This document shows positions 14,688 through 25,462 of a stretch of 64,000 bases of DNA, in pieces. Position 1 is the first letter of the stretch. Each line of letters starts with the position of its first letter. Location of the stretch: positions 25,586 through 89,585 of the forward strand of contig JARUPY010000558.1 of assembly GCA_029817715.1 (NCBI GenBank), given 5' to 3'. The position numbers were made by a program, and so were the translations under genes. The notes under the pieces were generated by a model that was given only the letters and a program-made list of their open reading frames with translations, ran no database searches and was not told the DNA's origin. Source of the DNA: Melastoma dodecandrum (Eukaryota > Streptophyta > Magnoliopsida > Myrtales > Melastomataceae).

Positions 14688-15539
14688 AACATCAACGACC
14701 AGCAATTACACATATCACCAAGTCCCCCAACCCCTTAAATCAGTTATTTTTCCTCTCAAGAATCAGAACATGATTCAAATGGGGATTAGAGTTCAGCAAG
14801 GCAGGATTCAGGACCGGAAGACTACCCTTTCCCGGCAAAAAGATTATCGTTCCAACCCTAACCCCCACCACAACCACCGCCAACAGCCGCAGAGATTGAA
14901 TAAAAGATCATCCACCGAAGAAAGGCCAAAAGGGTACCGAATGAGGGGCGCAGAAGGGAAGAAACAATCAGTAGAGCCCTCAACCCCAACCCGCCATAAA
15001 AAGAATCCTCAAACTCAAATAAAAATCAGAGTCTCTTGAAAATTGTAGCGCCGGAGAAATGAAACCCTAAGTCAGGAGAAAATGAGGTGGATCTTGACCC
15101 CCCACCCACCGACTCCGATGCTTTGCCTATATGCTTTTTTTTTTTCCTTTGGCTCTCGATCGATTAGGGTTGAAAAAAGGAAGCAACGGAGAGAATGGTC
15201 TGGAAGGGTAGAGAGAGGAAAGGGGAGATGCAAATCTAAAATCTCATTTATAATAGAAAATCACACCCCCCCACCGGGTCCCCCTATTACCCGGTGGCCT
15301 GCCTCCCAGCGCCGCCAAAGCCTCAATCCCACCCGTCCATTCTCATCTTCATCCTGCTGTCTTGATTTTGCCACATTGTTGTTTGCCTTCCGATCGGATC
15401 CAACACTCTATAACTGTCTATGTGTCTTGGACTGTGGGCGCGTGTGAAATCTGTTAGAACTATCCCTTCTCTGAAAGGAGCGTGGGCACCACTATCCCGA
15501 TGAACTCCTTCCATCCATCCAATCCAAGCCAAATGGTAG
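14688..15539 (-). promoter_or_regulatory. GTE 5' UTR and promoter region
   Basis: Upstream of the GTE start codon. The 15000-15300 stretch is pyrimidine/purine biased with AAACCCTAA-type telo-box words (for example near 15062), common in promoters of plant housekeeping genes. No transcription start could be fixed. Plus-strand open frames here have biased composition and no recognisable domain. Confidence 0.4.
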
Positions 15540-16138
15540 ATAAATATAGGCAAAATATCAATTCATGGCCTCAACTTTGAGCCAACTTTCTGCTTTGTTT
15601 TTAACTTAGTTTGTTATATAATTTTGTCACCAACTTTTGTTTTTATTTCTATTTTGGCCAATCATGAATTTTTTCTAGCGAAAGCCAAACAAGGCCTTAA
15701 TATACAATTTTAAGTTATCGACTAAAACAAAAAAAAAATTAAAAAATAGGAAATAATATTGAAACCTTTCATTTGTTTTTTTATTATAAAATTTTGATGA
15801 ACAAATCAAGTGAATTGGAAGCCGAAGTTAACGATAGTTGCTGATGTTGTCAAAAAATATGAAAAATCAATGAATGTCGGATGATGTTCTATTAGGAGGC
15901 GACTATTACGGATAAAGTGGATTATGAGACGAATGAATGAGATGTCAAAACTCCACTATTATAGGACACATGTTAGACTATATTAAGGCCTTGTTTGGCT
16001 TTCGCTAGAAGAAATTCACGATTGGCCAAAATAGAAATAAAAACAAAAGTTGGTGACAAAATTATATAACAAACTAAGTTAAGGACAAAACAGAAAGTTG
16101 GCTCAAAGTTGATAAATTGATATTTTGCCATAAATATA
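15540..16138. mobile_element. MULE-type MITE with 9-bp target-site duplication
   Basis: An element at 15549-16129 (581 bp) bounded by the direct 9-bp repeat ATAAATATA (15540-15548 and 16130-16138). Terminal inverted repeats of about 150 bp start GGCAAAATATCAATT on both ends and run inward to the GGCCTTGTTTGGCTTTCGCT segment (about 15680-15703 and 15980-16010). A 9-bp duplication with long inverted repeats is the signature of Mutator-like elements. The interior has no coding capacity, so it is non-autonomous. It sits about 850 bp upstream of the GTE start. Confidence 0.9.
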
Positions 16139-17640
16139 TTATGGCCTGTTATATCTTATGGTAGATAAGTATATTATTGCAAACACATTGTTGTTTGTTA
16201 CGCTTAACAAACACCCGACCCCTTTATATATTTATCCCTTTATAATTGGATTTTGTTAATGAGTACTCGGGCCCACTCAACGTGGATATTAGAATTCCAA
16301 TAATGAAAAAAAGAATATGGTAATATACAATGGTAGTTTGAATACAATTACCCAAATAAATGCAAGTTAAATTAGCTTTATAAGGTAATTGTAAAGTAGA
16401 TGCAAGTGTCAATCATTTTGTCTCGTGTGTTCTTTTTCAATCACTTACCCTTGTTTCTTACTTTACAACACATTAAAAGCATCAGGTTACGTTGAAAAAA
16501 AATATTAGCGTTTGAAAGTTTTTTTTGCGAATTGAGTGGAGGCTTAAATTGACGTTTTTCTAACATTTGTAATATATCACAATGCTTTTAATCATTTTTC
16601 ATATTTGTGGAAGTCTCACAAAAATAGAGATTTCTGAAATGAGTTATCAATTATCAATGTTTGTCTCGCATAGAGTATATCAACTCATATAGTTCTAAAA
16701 AAGACGAGAAGTTCTTTAGTTTGTCCGTAATAAAATATACAAGTGTGAGTATAATAGCTAACCGTACAAAAATCTCTAAAAGAGCTAATATATTTTGCTA
16801 CCTAAAGTTTAAAATAAATTCAATTAGTTTGAAACATATAAATATGTAGTACAATACTCAATTTTGAAATGGATGTGAGCCTACAAATAAAAATGATATA
16901 AAATATTTATTTATTACATCGAGTAATAGAATGTGCTATAAAAACTAATCACAATTTTGTTTAAATTTTGCACGCAAAATAAATATTATAGAAGTATTTT
17001 TAAAAATCGAAAAACATTGAAATATATGTAGCATATAATTAAATATTTAAAGTCATGGACGAATTATTTATTTACGACATGTTTTGCAGGAAATGAAACT
17101 TACAGCAATAAAAAAGAATACAGAAAATTAAAAAGAAATGATCAACACATAAGTGAATAAATATAGTTTCAACTAATACCACTTTTTCATTTTCTCAAAC
17201 TCTTCACTTGCTTTTACAATAAATATTGATGTACATATTTTCTTCGCTTCTATCGTTACTTTTTCTTCCGTTTTTTCTTGAAATTTTTTCTCATATAATA
17301 ATTTAAATTAAAGTCTAAAGATTCAATAAGGAATATAAAATAATAGCATGAACATAGAATAAAATGAATGCACCACATAATTCTTTCTCATTAAACGAAT
17401 CATCATAGGTTACTCTTAGTTTGGGGCGGAAAGGTTGAAAATGAGTTGGGTTAAGGTGGACTGGGTTTTATTGGGAAGGATTGGAGGCGACACAAGTGCT
17501 TATGCTATTTCCAATGGGTGGCTCCATGATTTCCCTTGTTCTCTTCATTTTATTCATCATCTTTACCGGGCCAGATTGCATCCTGTAACATGTGTTCATG
17601 GTGAATTATATGTCTATATGTTTCACTAAGAGGGTGAATT
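16139..17640. other. AT-rich intergenic
   Basis: Very AT-rich, with short open frames that match nothing I know. No gene, RNA or complete element recognised. Confidence 0.4.
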
Positions 17641-19003
17641 AGTGTTAAAGTATAATTAAGGATTTTTAACTCCCTTTCGATAAACCTCGCAGCGGAAGAA
17701 AGCTTATGTAAAATAGAACTTTACGATCAGGCTTCTATAAGACATAATGTGCGAATATGATTGCGATTTTATTCAATGAACGCAAGGATATTTATAGTAG
17801 TTCGACAAGCTTTGCCTACGTCCACCCTCACTCAGAATTTGGATGGTTATCACTAAAATGAAACGTAGTAGTGATACAGAAGGTGATGCGAGATCAACTT
17901 TCTACAGCACCACAGACCAGAAGGTTCTGCATCAAAGGTAACTATACAACACAGACAAGAAGGTTTTGCACCAAAGGTCTCGTTTCACGTGATAACATGA
18001 CTAACAAATAGTAACCGGCTATTGGACATTTCCCTTGGGCAGTGTCCTCGCCTGCACAGCAACTCGTTGCGACTTCCTTTGAGACTTTTCACTCTGGCAG
18101 CGTCTCCACCTACACAGCAACCTACTGCGACTTTCACTGGACTTTTCACTCCGGTGGCGTCCCCACCTGCATAGCAGCTTTCCGTAACTTCTCTTGCGCG
18201 ATCCCTCGATACAGCGACCAAGCGAACACAAAAGTCCTGCCCAAGGTTCTCCTGCGTGGTCCCTCGAGGCAACGGCAAAGCAGACATAGAACCCTTGCCG
18301 AAGATTATCATGCACACATAGAACGTTACCTCATAGAAATCGGTCAGTCCCTCACTTTCTTCTAGGGTATTGGCCTTTCTCTCTAGCCCACTAAAAGTTG
18401 GCCACGCCAGCAACCTGTCTCATGCCTCCACAAATGTCTCGTGCAGCCTCCAATCAAGAGTCCCTCGCGGCCCTCAGGTCACTCACCTAGAAGACTTCAC
18501 CAACGATGCAGCCTTTTGCAGCTCACGTCCCTCGTGTGTGACTAACGAGACTTAAACCAATGAAAAATTACAAGCTTCAACGTTTGACAAGTATGTCTGA
18601 TGTTTTCTACTTCATTTGCAATGCAACCAAACCCCTATTTATACATAATTACAAAATCTAAGCATAAAAGGTAGAATTCACTAATATAGCTTCTAAACTT
18701 AAATGGAAAACGAATAAATAATTGATATTAATTCCATTAATATAAAATGACGTCTCCCATTGGTAAGTATCTGTTAGGGATTAGATCTGATTAGGAATTA
18801 ATTTAATCATATCTCCATGGAAGGTTCCAACTTACGAGTAACCTTTTGTGTATGGAAATAATTAAAATTAATTTCCATAAGTTATTTCGTGAGATTTATT
18901 AATTTATTTTGATGAATCTGGACAAATAACACGTTTTTGTTATCTAAAGAAAAATTATTAATGATCATTAATGAATATTTGTTGGAAAATTTGGGGTATT
19001 ACA
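17641..19003 (-). repeat. probable LTR-retroelement debris
   Basis: Read on the minus strand, the sequence at 19003 begins TGTAATACCCCAAATTTTCC, a typical start of plant Ty3/gypsy LTRs. A GCAGCGGAA motif, often seen near LTR ends, is present at about 17690. No matching second LTR or target-site duplication was found, so the extent is uncertain. The minisatellite at 18035-18260 lies within. Confidence 0.3.
18035..18260. repeat. diverged minisatellite, about 58-bp period
   Basis: About four consecutive degenerate units, each with GTCC-CACCTGCACAGCAAC-like starts followed by a TTTTCACTC or CCCTCGA-like end. Units start near 18037, 18097, 18156 and 18216, and the last two are more diverged. The long open frames across this stretch on both strands follow from the repeat, not from a gene. 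Confidence 0.55.
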
Positions 19004-19463
19004 AAATGTTTGAAGGGAATGTAATATATTGAGTTGTAGCATTCATCTTATACTATAGCAGAACGGTGTTTTGCCTATCTAGTCAAAATAGCATCTGATT
19101 GTGATCTGTGTACAAAACATGCCAAAGCATGTGAACAATGAATGCGATAAATTAGTCACTTCTTGCAAGTCCATGTTTATGCTCCTAGATATAATTCCTT
19201 GTTCTTATTTGTTGAAGTTTTGACATCAAAATGACCTAATCGTTGGTTGAGCAAAACAACTTGAAAAAATGTTTCATTTTCTCTATCGCCTTGTATATCC
19301 TATTTGTATAACGACTTGTGAATTTCTCCCTGACTTGGGATGGATGTAAGGCGAAGCAAATTGCTTCGGCTTGAAGATTTATGATATTAAAAAACTTAGA
19401 GATCAATACGATTCTATTAGTAATAATATTAGACTATACTAATAATATAATCTATATAAGATT
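19004..19463. other. unassigned AT-rich
   Basis: No gene or element boundary was seen. It may include the 3' part of the Mutator-like element whose transposase remnant follows. Confidence 0.3.
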
Positions 19464-21430
19464 CTATTGTGGAAGATGCAACTTTTTTTGAAGAATTTGT
19501 GATTTTATCATGTCATTCACATTATCTCGTCTATTTATCCAATTGTACCATTTCTTCCTCACCATTGAGAAAATTGAGAATTTTCTACCACCCGTTATAA
19601 TAGAGTTATAACTCTTGCTCGAGTTTGTAGTGAGTTTGTAGTCACAACACCCCATCTACTAAAATCATCTTGACATAAACACCATTGCTTTGGATGCATT
19701 TCAACTAGAAAAATCTATTGCCTTTGAAGAGGCTTTTATCAACTTATTCATAATTTGTTTCCACTTTGGTCATGTTGACTTTCTCGCCCCATTACTAGCT
19801 TCCTTTTGTATATCACATTTTTGTATCTTGTATTGAAATTGCTTACAATCTAATACAGATTCACCAATCCGCAAATGGCAGGGCCTAAGCAACATCGACA
19901 TCATTGACAGCTGCTTGAATACCGGCATGCTTATCCGAAATAAAATAAATACCTCATGTTCGTTCTCCTACAACGTATCCCTTCATGCATCATAAGAACA
20001 TACTCCATGAATTGTAACTTTCTTTATCAACAATTATAAAGGTAAGTGGCACAATATGCAGAAAATGCTTGAATGCATATATACTACGTCCAAAAGACCA
20101 AAATACCTTCAGAAATCGAGACATTTCAACATCGCCAACATTATAAGAATTACCCTAATCTACCACAGTCGGGGATTGGCGATTTGAATTGAATGCAACT
20201 GATGTGGTAACTCATTACAAAATTCATCTCAATCTCCATATTCAGTTGATATTGCACTTCTCTTTATATCCCATACATGTCTCTTAGTCCCTTCATACCT
20301 AAATCACTCATTTATTACATTTCGTAGGAAAGAGACCTTCACTTCAGGAAATTCTTTTTTTTTTTTATATCAGCGGGGTTCGTGTTGGACTTACTTTTTG
20401 CGAGCCCTCTCACGAGGTTCGGAGGCTCTTTTATAAGCCTGCGAACCTCAGGCCAGGCCCCTCTACATCCCCTCTGGGCCCGACTTGAGGCCTACTCCCC
20501 TGTCGGTCCAATTTCAGTTGAGGCCCAAAGGCCCAGCGGGTGGCCCTCCTGGGCTTTATTAGCCATCACCCAGGAGACCAACCTTAATTTTCCAAGTGGA
20601 GTGTGTGATGGGGTTCGAACCAGGGATAATGACAAGCTTCCAAACACCCACCACCCACCTTACGCCACTTGGGTGTCCTCGCAAGGACCACTTCAGGAAA
20701 TTCTCTAACAAAACTACGGAAATAAAGTGCAATGAAGTAATTGTCGAGTCGAATGATCCTGAGAAAGCACAACATTTAAATAACTATGTGGCGCACTAAC
20801 AATCGTGATTTGAAACTCATCATTGCAAGCACGTCGGATCACACATAATATCCATTTACAATCGGCAACTCAGAACAAAAGGTATGCCACAACCTTTTAT
20901 CCGACTCAACAATTTCATAATTATAATGATTTCTTATATCAAATGTATTCACCATATGAATAAGAAGATTTTTGTATTAAATCACATCCCTCTGTATAAT
21001 TTCGTAATAGTTTCAATATTATCCATGATAAATTTATTCTCTTCCTCATCAAACACTACCTTCCCAGTATTGCCATTATCTAGACAAAATGGCAGTGGTT
21101 TCTCTTCATGTTTACTAGATTGTCCAGCCTCGTCCACTACAGGTAAGCATCACCATTCACAACATATTAATCGTCTCTACCATCGATATCATTAAACAAT
21201 ATAGTTTTTTCTCAACATTATCTCTATAATTACTGCCATAAAAAAAAGTCATCAAAGGCATAACGACTACTCCCTTCAGGACCATTCATTCGCTATTACA
21301 TTCACTAGTGTGTCATCCATCATATTTACTAGATGATTTACATTCACTCTTACAATATACATGTTACTACCATGCTTATCATAACATGATGCTCTCCCTT
21401 CGTTACTTCAATTAATGTGATTAATGTCGT
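19464..21430 (-). pseudogene. decayed Mutator-like (MuDR-type) transposase
   Basis: On the minus strand from about 21430 down to 19464. The recognisable pieces are CDYKLTTNSSKSYNS (19464-19655), which corresponds to the CDxxTNNxSESFNSW motif C-terminal to the MULE catalytic core, and a GIYFISDKHAGIQAAV-like piece near 19900-19960, which corresponds to the FISDRQKGIxxAV motif before the second catalytic Asp. Many stops and frameshifts separate the parts, so it encodes no protein. A SINE is inserted at 20356-20688; the reading continues across it once the SINE is removed. The 5' end is recognisable only from the copy at 9506-9871. Confidence 0.7.
20340..20704 (-). mobile_element. tRNA-derived SINE with 16-bp target-site duplication
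   Basis: The element body at 20356-20688 (333 bp) is flanked by the exact direct repeat CACTTCAGGAAATTCT (20340-20355 and 20689-20704). On the minus strand it starts TCCTTGCGAGGACACCC and contains a perfect RNA polymerase III B box, GGTTCGAACCC (near 20613-20623). A degenerate A-box-like CAAGTGGCGTAAGG lies upstream. It ends in a run of A (T on the plus strand at 20356-20366). Poly(A), target-site duplication and an internal pol III promoter define a SINE. It is inserted in the dead Mutator-like transposase, so it is the younger of the two. Confidence 0.92.
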
Positions 21431-22065
21431 AAGCAAGGCCCACACCGATCCGGTCACTGGCCACATCGGTTGGGAGCGAGGGAGGCCATGGCCTTGCTTA
21501 CGGCCTAAAAGAGATGTGGACAGAGCCGAAGAGAGCTAATTTACCATAAAGCCTGGGTTCGGCGGTTAGAGTCCAAACAAACCTTATAGGTTTTTGATGC
21601 TTTAGTGGAGGAAAATGGGAAAGGTTTCGAGCTCACCTGACCCGAGATGGCCTGAACCCCATGATTTTTGCTTCTCTCTTTCCCTCCGTTGATATTTCAT
21701 TCCCTTCCTTAACAATCGATCTGCCATGGCCGTATCAATTAAGGTTTTGAGGGTCTTCATGTTTGGATAGTCCGTCCATCCTGTCATTATGTATTTATCG
21801 GAGGGTCTTACTTCATTTGTTTTTATTTTACTGGTGATTAATTAAAAAAAATGCTAATACTCTTAACAAATTGAACCCACTTGTAAATCGGGACAAATCC
21901 AGTCTAGCATCTCTTTCCTCTCCTTTCCCAAGGCAATACCATTTTATGAAATAATTTTTTTGTCTCTTAAAATTAAGGAAATTTTCCAAAACGTTCCCCC
22001 AATTCAGCTCTTTATCTTGTCAATCCAAATCCTGGATTCTATGTTCCGTCAGTCATGCAAAACGA
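21431..22065. other. unassigned intergenic
   Basis: No gene recognised. The stretch 21440-21600 is more GC-rich than its surroundings but yields no family match. Confidence 0.35.
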
Positions 22066-22544
22066 CGAGTGACACTTCTGGCATTCTATGTTTTCACACA
22101 AAATAAGTTTTGGTTCACTTTTGTTGCCGAAAAAGTGTCCACGTAAGAGACAAGATCAAAAGAACAAAAAAAATAGTCGCTAAGAAAATCAAATAGTAAG
22201 AGCGAGAAATGAAGCACAGCAAAGACTTAATTTCATTAAAAGCTTCACGCGGTTTTTATAAGTTTAATATAAATAGTTTTAGTTAATGTCAAAATAATAC
22301 ACAAATAATCATTTTCACTCCAAAGATGAGCAAATACTTGTCCGTAGATTTCACTTGGCTTTTAATGAAATTAAATCTATTAAGTCTTTGCTTTACTTCA
22401 TTTCTTGCTCTTACTATTTGAATTTCTTAGCTACTATTTTTTTTGTTCTTTTGATCTTGTCTCTTACGTCGACACGTTTTCGGCAACCAAAGTGAACCAA
22501 AACTTATTTTGTGTGAAAACATAGAATGCCAGAAGGGTCACTCG
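22066..22544. repeat. fold-back element, about 180-200-bp arms
   Basis: The left arm (22066-22245) and right arm (about 22345-22544) are inverted copies. Outer ends are CGAGTGACACTTCTGGCATT and the complement of AATGCCAGAAGGGTCACTCG. The loop is about 100 bp. Only the right arm and part of the loop have a counterpart at 28291-28546, because the segmental duplication breaks inside the loop. No ORF. Confidence 0.8.
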
Positions 22545-24959
22545 TAGTTTCATAGTAAACAACGCTTAACCATCACTGCAAAATCACGCCTCGACCAGAT
22601 CGGGAAAGACCATTCTACTTGCCCAAGAGGCAAACCTGGCATATCAATACCAAATCGACGCATAGCATGCAACATTTCGGAACAAAAATGTAGAGCCATC
22701 GCGTAGACCAAAATGTTTATAAAAACAACAGCATGCCCTATAATCCCACTTCCTGGAGTGTTGGCTTCCATATGCCTTGTACAAGTACACAAGAAGAGAG
22801 GTTCATTGGTTGAACCATGCCCATCTTCGCTCTTAACCATTCACTCTTTCAAGCGAGCAATCAACTCATCCTGCTCGTTTCAATAACCGGATTCAGCAGA
22901 AGAAAACACATAACTGCTTGAATATCGCCAAAGACGGCGAGTAGACAGAGGATTTACAGAGACATCTGCTTGATTCGAACCGCCAGCTTTGATTATTAAA
23001 CATGATGTACCACCATACCGATTCAAATGAGAGCAGAAAAATAAAGTGATCGCAGTTTTATCACCTTTTTCCCCTTGGCGGAAAGCCCTTTTTCCTTTAA
23101 AAGAGCCCGTAGCCTCTCCACAGTCAAAGTGTGCAAATCCTTGTCGGACAAATGGGAGTGTGACCCTTCTGAGAATCAGTTGAGAGAATGCAAACACTAA
23201 ACTTGAAAATCATTTAAATCAGAAATATTAAAAAGGACAGGACTGTTCTGACAGATACTCAATTCTATGTGCGCATTAGCCAGGTTTACATGCCCGTGCT
23301 CAGCACCTGACAGTCAAATGCTCTGTCCAGATTCGAGGCCAAATGATACTTTTCTTGATTTATGGGCTGGCATTGCCACCATGCAAGTTGAAATCAAATT
23401 CAGGACAAAGGCCCCTGGTGCTTTAGGACTTCTCGAGACATCCTACTTACTAAATATTAAAGGGTAACGAGTACCACCTTGAGTGTTAGGTCTTTTTGCT
23501 GATGCTGCATCTGAAAGTCTCTCAGATGACCTGCAATAAGTAATAAGCAATATTATAAAAGGGTAATGGACCACTAAATAAGAGCTCACACGCCTCTTCA
23601 TAAAACTTCCTATGTCAACCCCTTCCATCTTTTCACAAAGGGAAAAAAGAAACTGACAGTTTCAGATTTCGTATGACATTTCAGAGGCTTACTGAGAAGA
23701 GGAAAAACTAAATTCGAACAAAGATACAAATGTGGGATCTCTTGAGCATAGGTAGTCTTCTTATGAAACACACAATTACATTATATCACAGAAGATTCCC
23801 TGACAAAAATGAGAAACAGGAAAGCGTCCTTGTGAACTTTATCATCAACAAAATGTAGTCACTTGGATATAAGCTCAAGAAAATCACGACTGTACTAAAA
23901 ATATCGTTCCTTCCCAAAAAAATGAATCATTAAAACCTTTCAAATGACTTATTAAAAAAAAAAAAAACTTTCAAATGAAACGATTAACGATATGAATGTC
24001 ATTCTAGCATTGGTGACTTTCTGCTGCCAATACGGTTCTTGAAATGAACAAATTATATGAGCATCCAGATACATAAGGAACCAGGAAACTGAAAGGGTTT
24101 TCATCTCTTGAAGTTAGAGGGATTACCGTGTTCTAGAACCTTCGGCGACGGTGGCACCCTTTCCACTCTTTGAGATAGAATCACCTCTTTGTTTCTTGAT
24201 CATGAGCGATCGAATTAGTATGTTTTGTTGGTTCGTCCTTATGACTTGATCCTCTGCATTGGCAACAAGCAGTCAATGACAGTTTGAAGGGAGAACAAGT
24301 GAAAAAAAAATCAAAACAAGAAAGTCACTCAAAACTCCCATAAATCACCACATACAATATGAAAGATTCAATGGTATGCAAGTTATATTCTCTAGGGGAT
24401 ACTTTTAGGGAACATGGGGGGAGGGCACCATTAGAGAAAGAGTAAAACAAAATGCTGAATAGGATTAGTAAATAGGGGTTTCATCTCAACAGGAGGCTGA
24501 AACAGAAAGATCCGGTTACCAGGAGGCGCAGTCTCGTGCTCACAAACATAGACACACAGCCCCCTCTGCAAATGAACACTGAGACAGTCAGGTCAGAGGA
24601 TCAGACCCATGAATATGGGAGAGGTCGTGTCTCTCTCTCTGTCTTTGGAGGAGAGCTGAAAGGGATATTTATTTTATTTTTGATTTTGATTTTGACCCTG
24701 CCATGGATAGAAAGGAAAAGGGGGTGAGAGCCAAAGCCTGAGCCTGGGCAAAGGAATGCATTTTCATGACGAAGGTGAAAGGGCGTACCGGGAAAAATCA
24801 TTCTCAGTAAGGGCAACAGTATCTGCCCCCGTTAATAAACAACAGATCCTAGGAGACGTTTAAAGCACAAACAGGGCAATCGAATTGAGTGAATAAATCA
24901 CAGGGCACGAGGCTCGTAAAGATGACGAACACGAGAAAAAAAAAAAAGAATGACCGGAT
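22283..24959. repeat. segmental duplication, copy 1
   Basis: Almost identical to 28291-30963 in the same orientation; only scattered substitutions and homopolymer-length changes were seen. Homology starts at TTAATGTCAAAATAATACAC (22283; 28291) and stops at GAATGACCGGAT (about 24948-24959; 30953-30964). The copies flank the PPR gene. The high identity of introns as well as exons means recent DNA-level duplication, not retroposition. Confidence 0.95.
22841..24565 (-). pseudogene. SAP-domain gene copy lacking exon 1
   Basis: Exons equivalent to exons 2-6 of the intact copy at 28846-31094 lie at 24520-24565, 24127-24253, 23478-23530, 23065-23168 and 22841-22870. All splice sites and the 360-bp frame are preserved. 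The C-terminal SAP helix-loop-helix ([15 protein letters not shown]...DELIARLKE) is intact. The only coding difference noticed is SRTR here against SRKR in the other copy at the end of exon 3. Exon 1, with the start codon, is missing: homology ends about 5 bp into exon 1. Without another start exon it cannot make the normal protein, but it is an open target for a new promoter and first exon. Confidence 0.8.
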
Positions 24960-25462
24960 GACCACATCCTACATTACAGAAAAAAGGTGTAGTTTACAAT
25001 TATAAAATCTAGATATATCCAAGCATGAAACACAAAAATAAAGAAACCCAGGACAATCAGGAGTAGTTAACTTCATCAATAGCCGTCTCTTTCTGTTATC
25101 TGATGCAACATGTGCTGGTTTTTAGCATGTGTATCAACAGTCTCGGTCAATAGACTAAAGATGGCCAAAGAGGATAAGGAGTCACTTCATATTATCAGGA
25201 AAATAAGTCGATGCACATCGATAATTCGAAAAATATATAAAAAAAATTTATAGCCACACCTGATGAGTGCTTTCCTTTGGTATGAGTTTTGTTGGGTAGA
25301 TTCAGATGATGGAGGAAGTAGGTCATCAGGAAATGATGGAAAGTGAATACTGAGAAAGAATTAATGGCTTCGCGTGTTCAGATATTGACCATATAAAGCT
25401 CAAGTAAACAACGTGACAAGCGCCACGGGATAATCAATGCTTTGTGAGGAATTCATCACATT
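24960..25462. other. PPR 3' flank
   Basis: Unique sequence between duplication copy 1 and the PPR stop codon. It probably contains the PPR 3' UTR. No other feature. Confidence 0.4.

Noticed and set aside
22550..22840. 97-codon minus-strand frame present in both duplication copies (also 28552-28845)
   Set aside because: It lies downstream of the SAP-gene stop codon, in the 3' UTR. It is kept in both copies only because the duplication is recent.
22900..23050. GGCGGTTCGAATCAAGC as a tRNA or SINE B box (minus strand)
   Set aside because: No matching A box, no acceptor-stem pairing and no poly(A) or duplication; it lies in intron 5 of the SAP gene.
23267..23467. 66-codon plus-strand frame duplicated at 29272-29472
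   Set aside because: It lies in intron 4 of the SAP gene on the opposite strand; identity reflects the duplication, not coding constraint.
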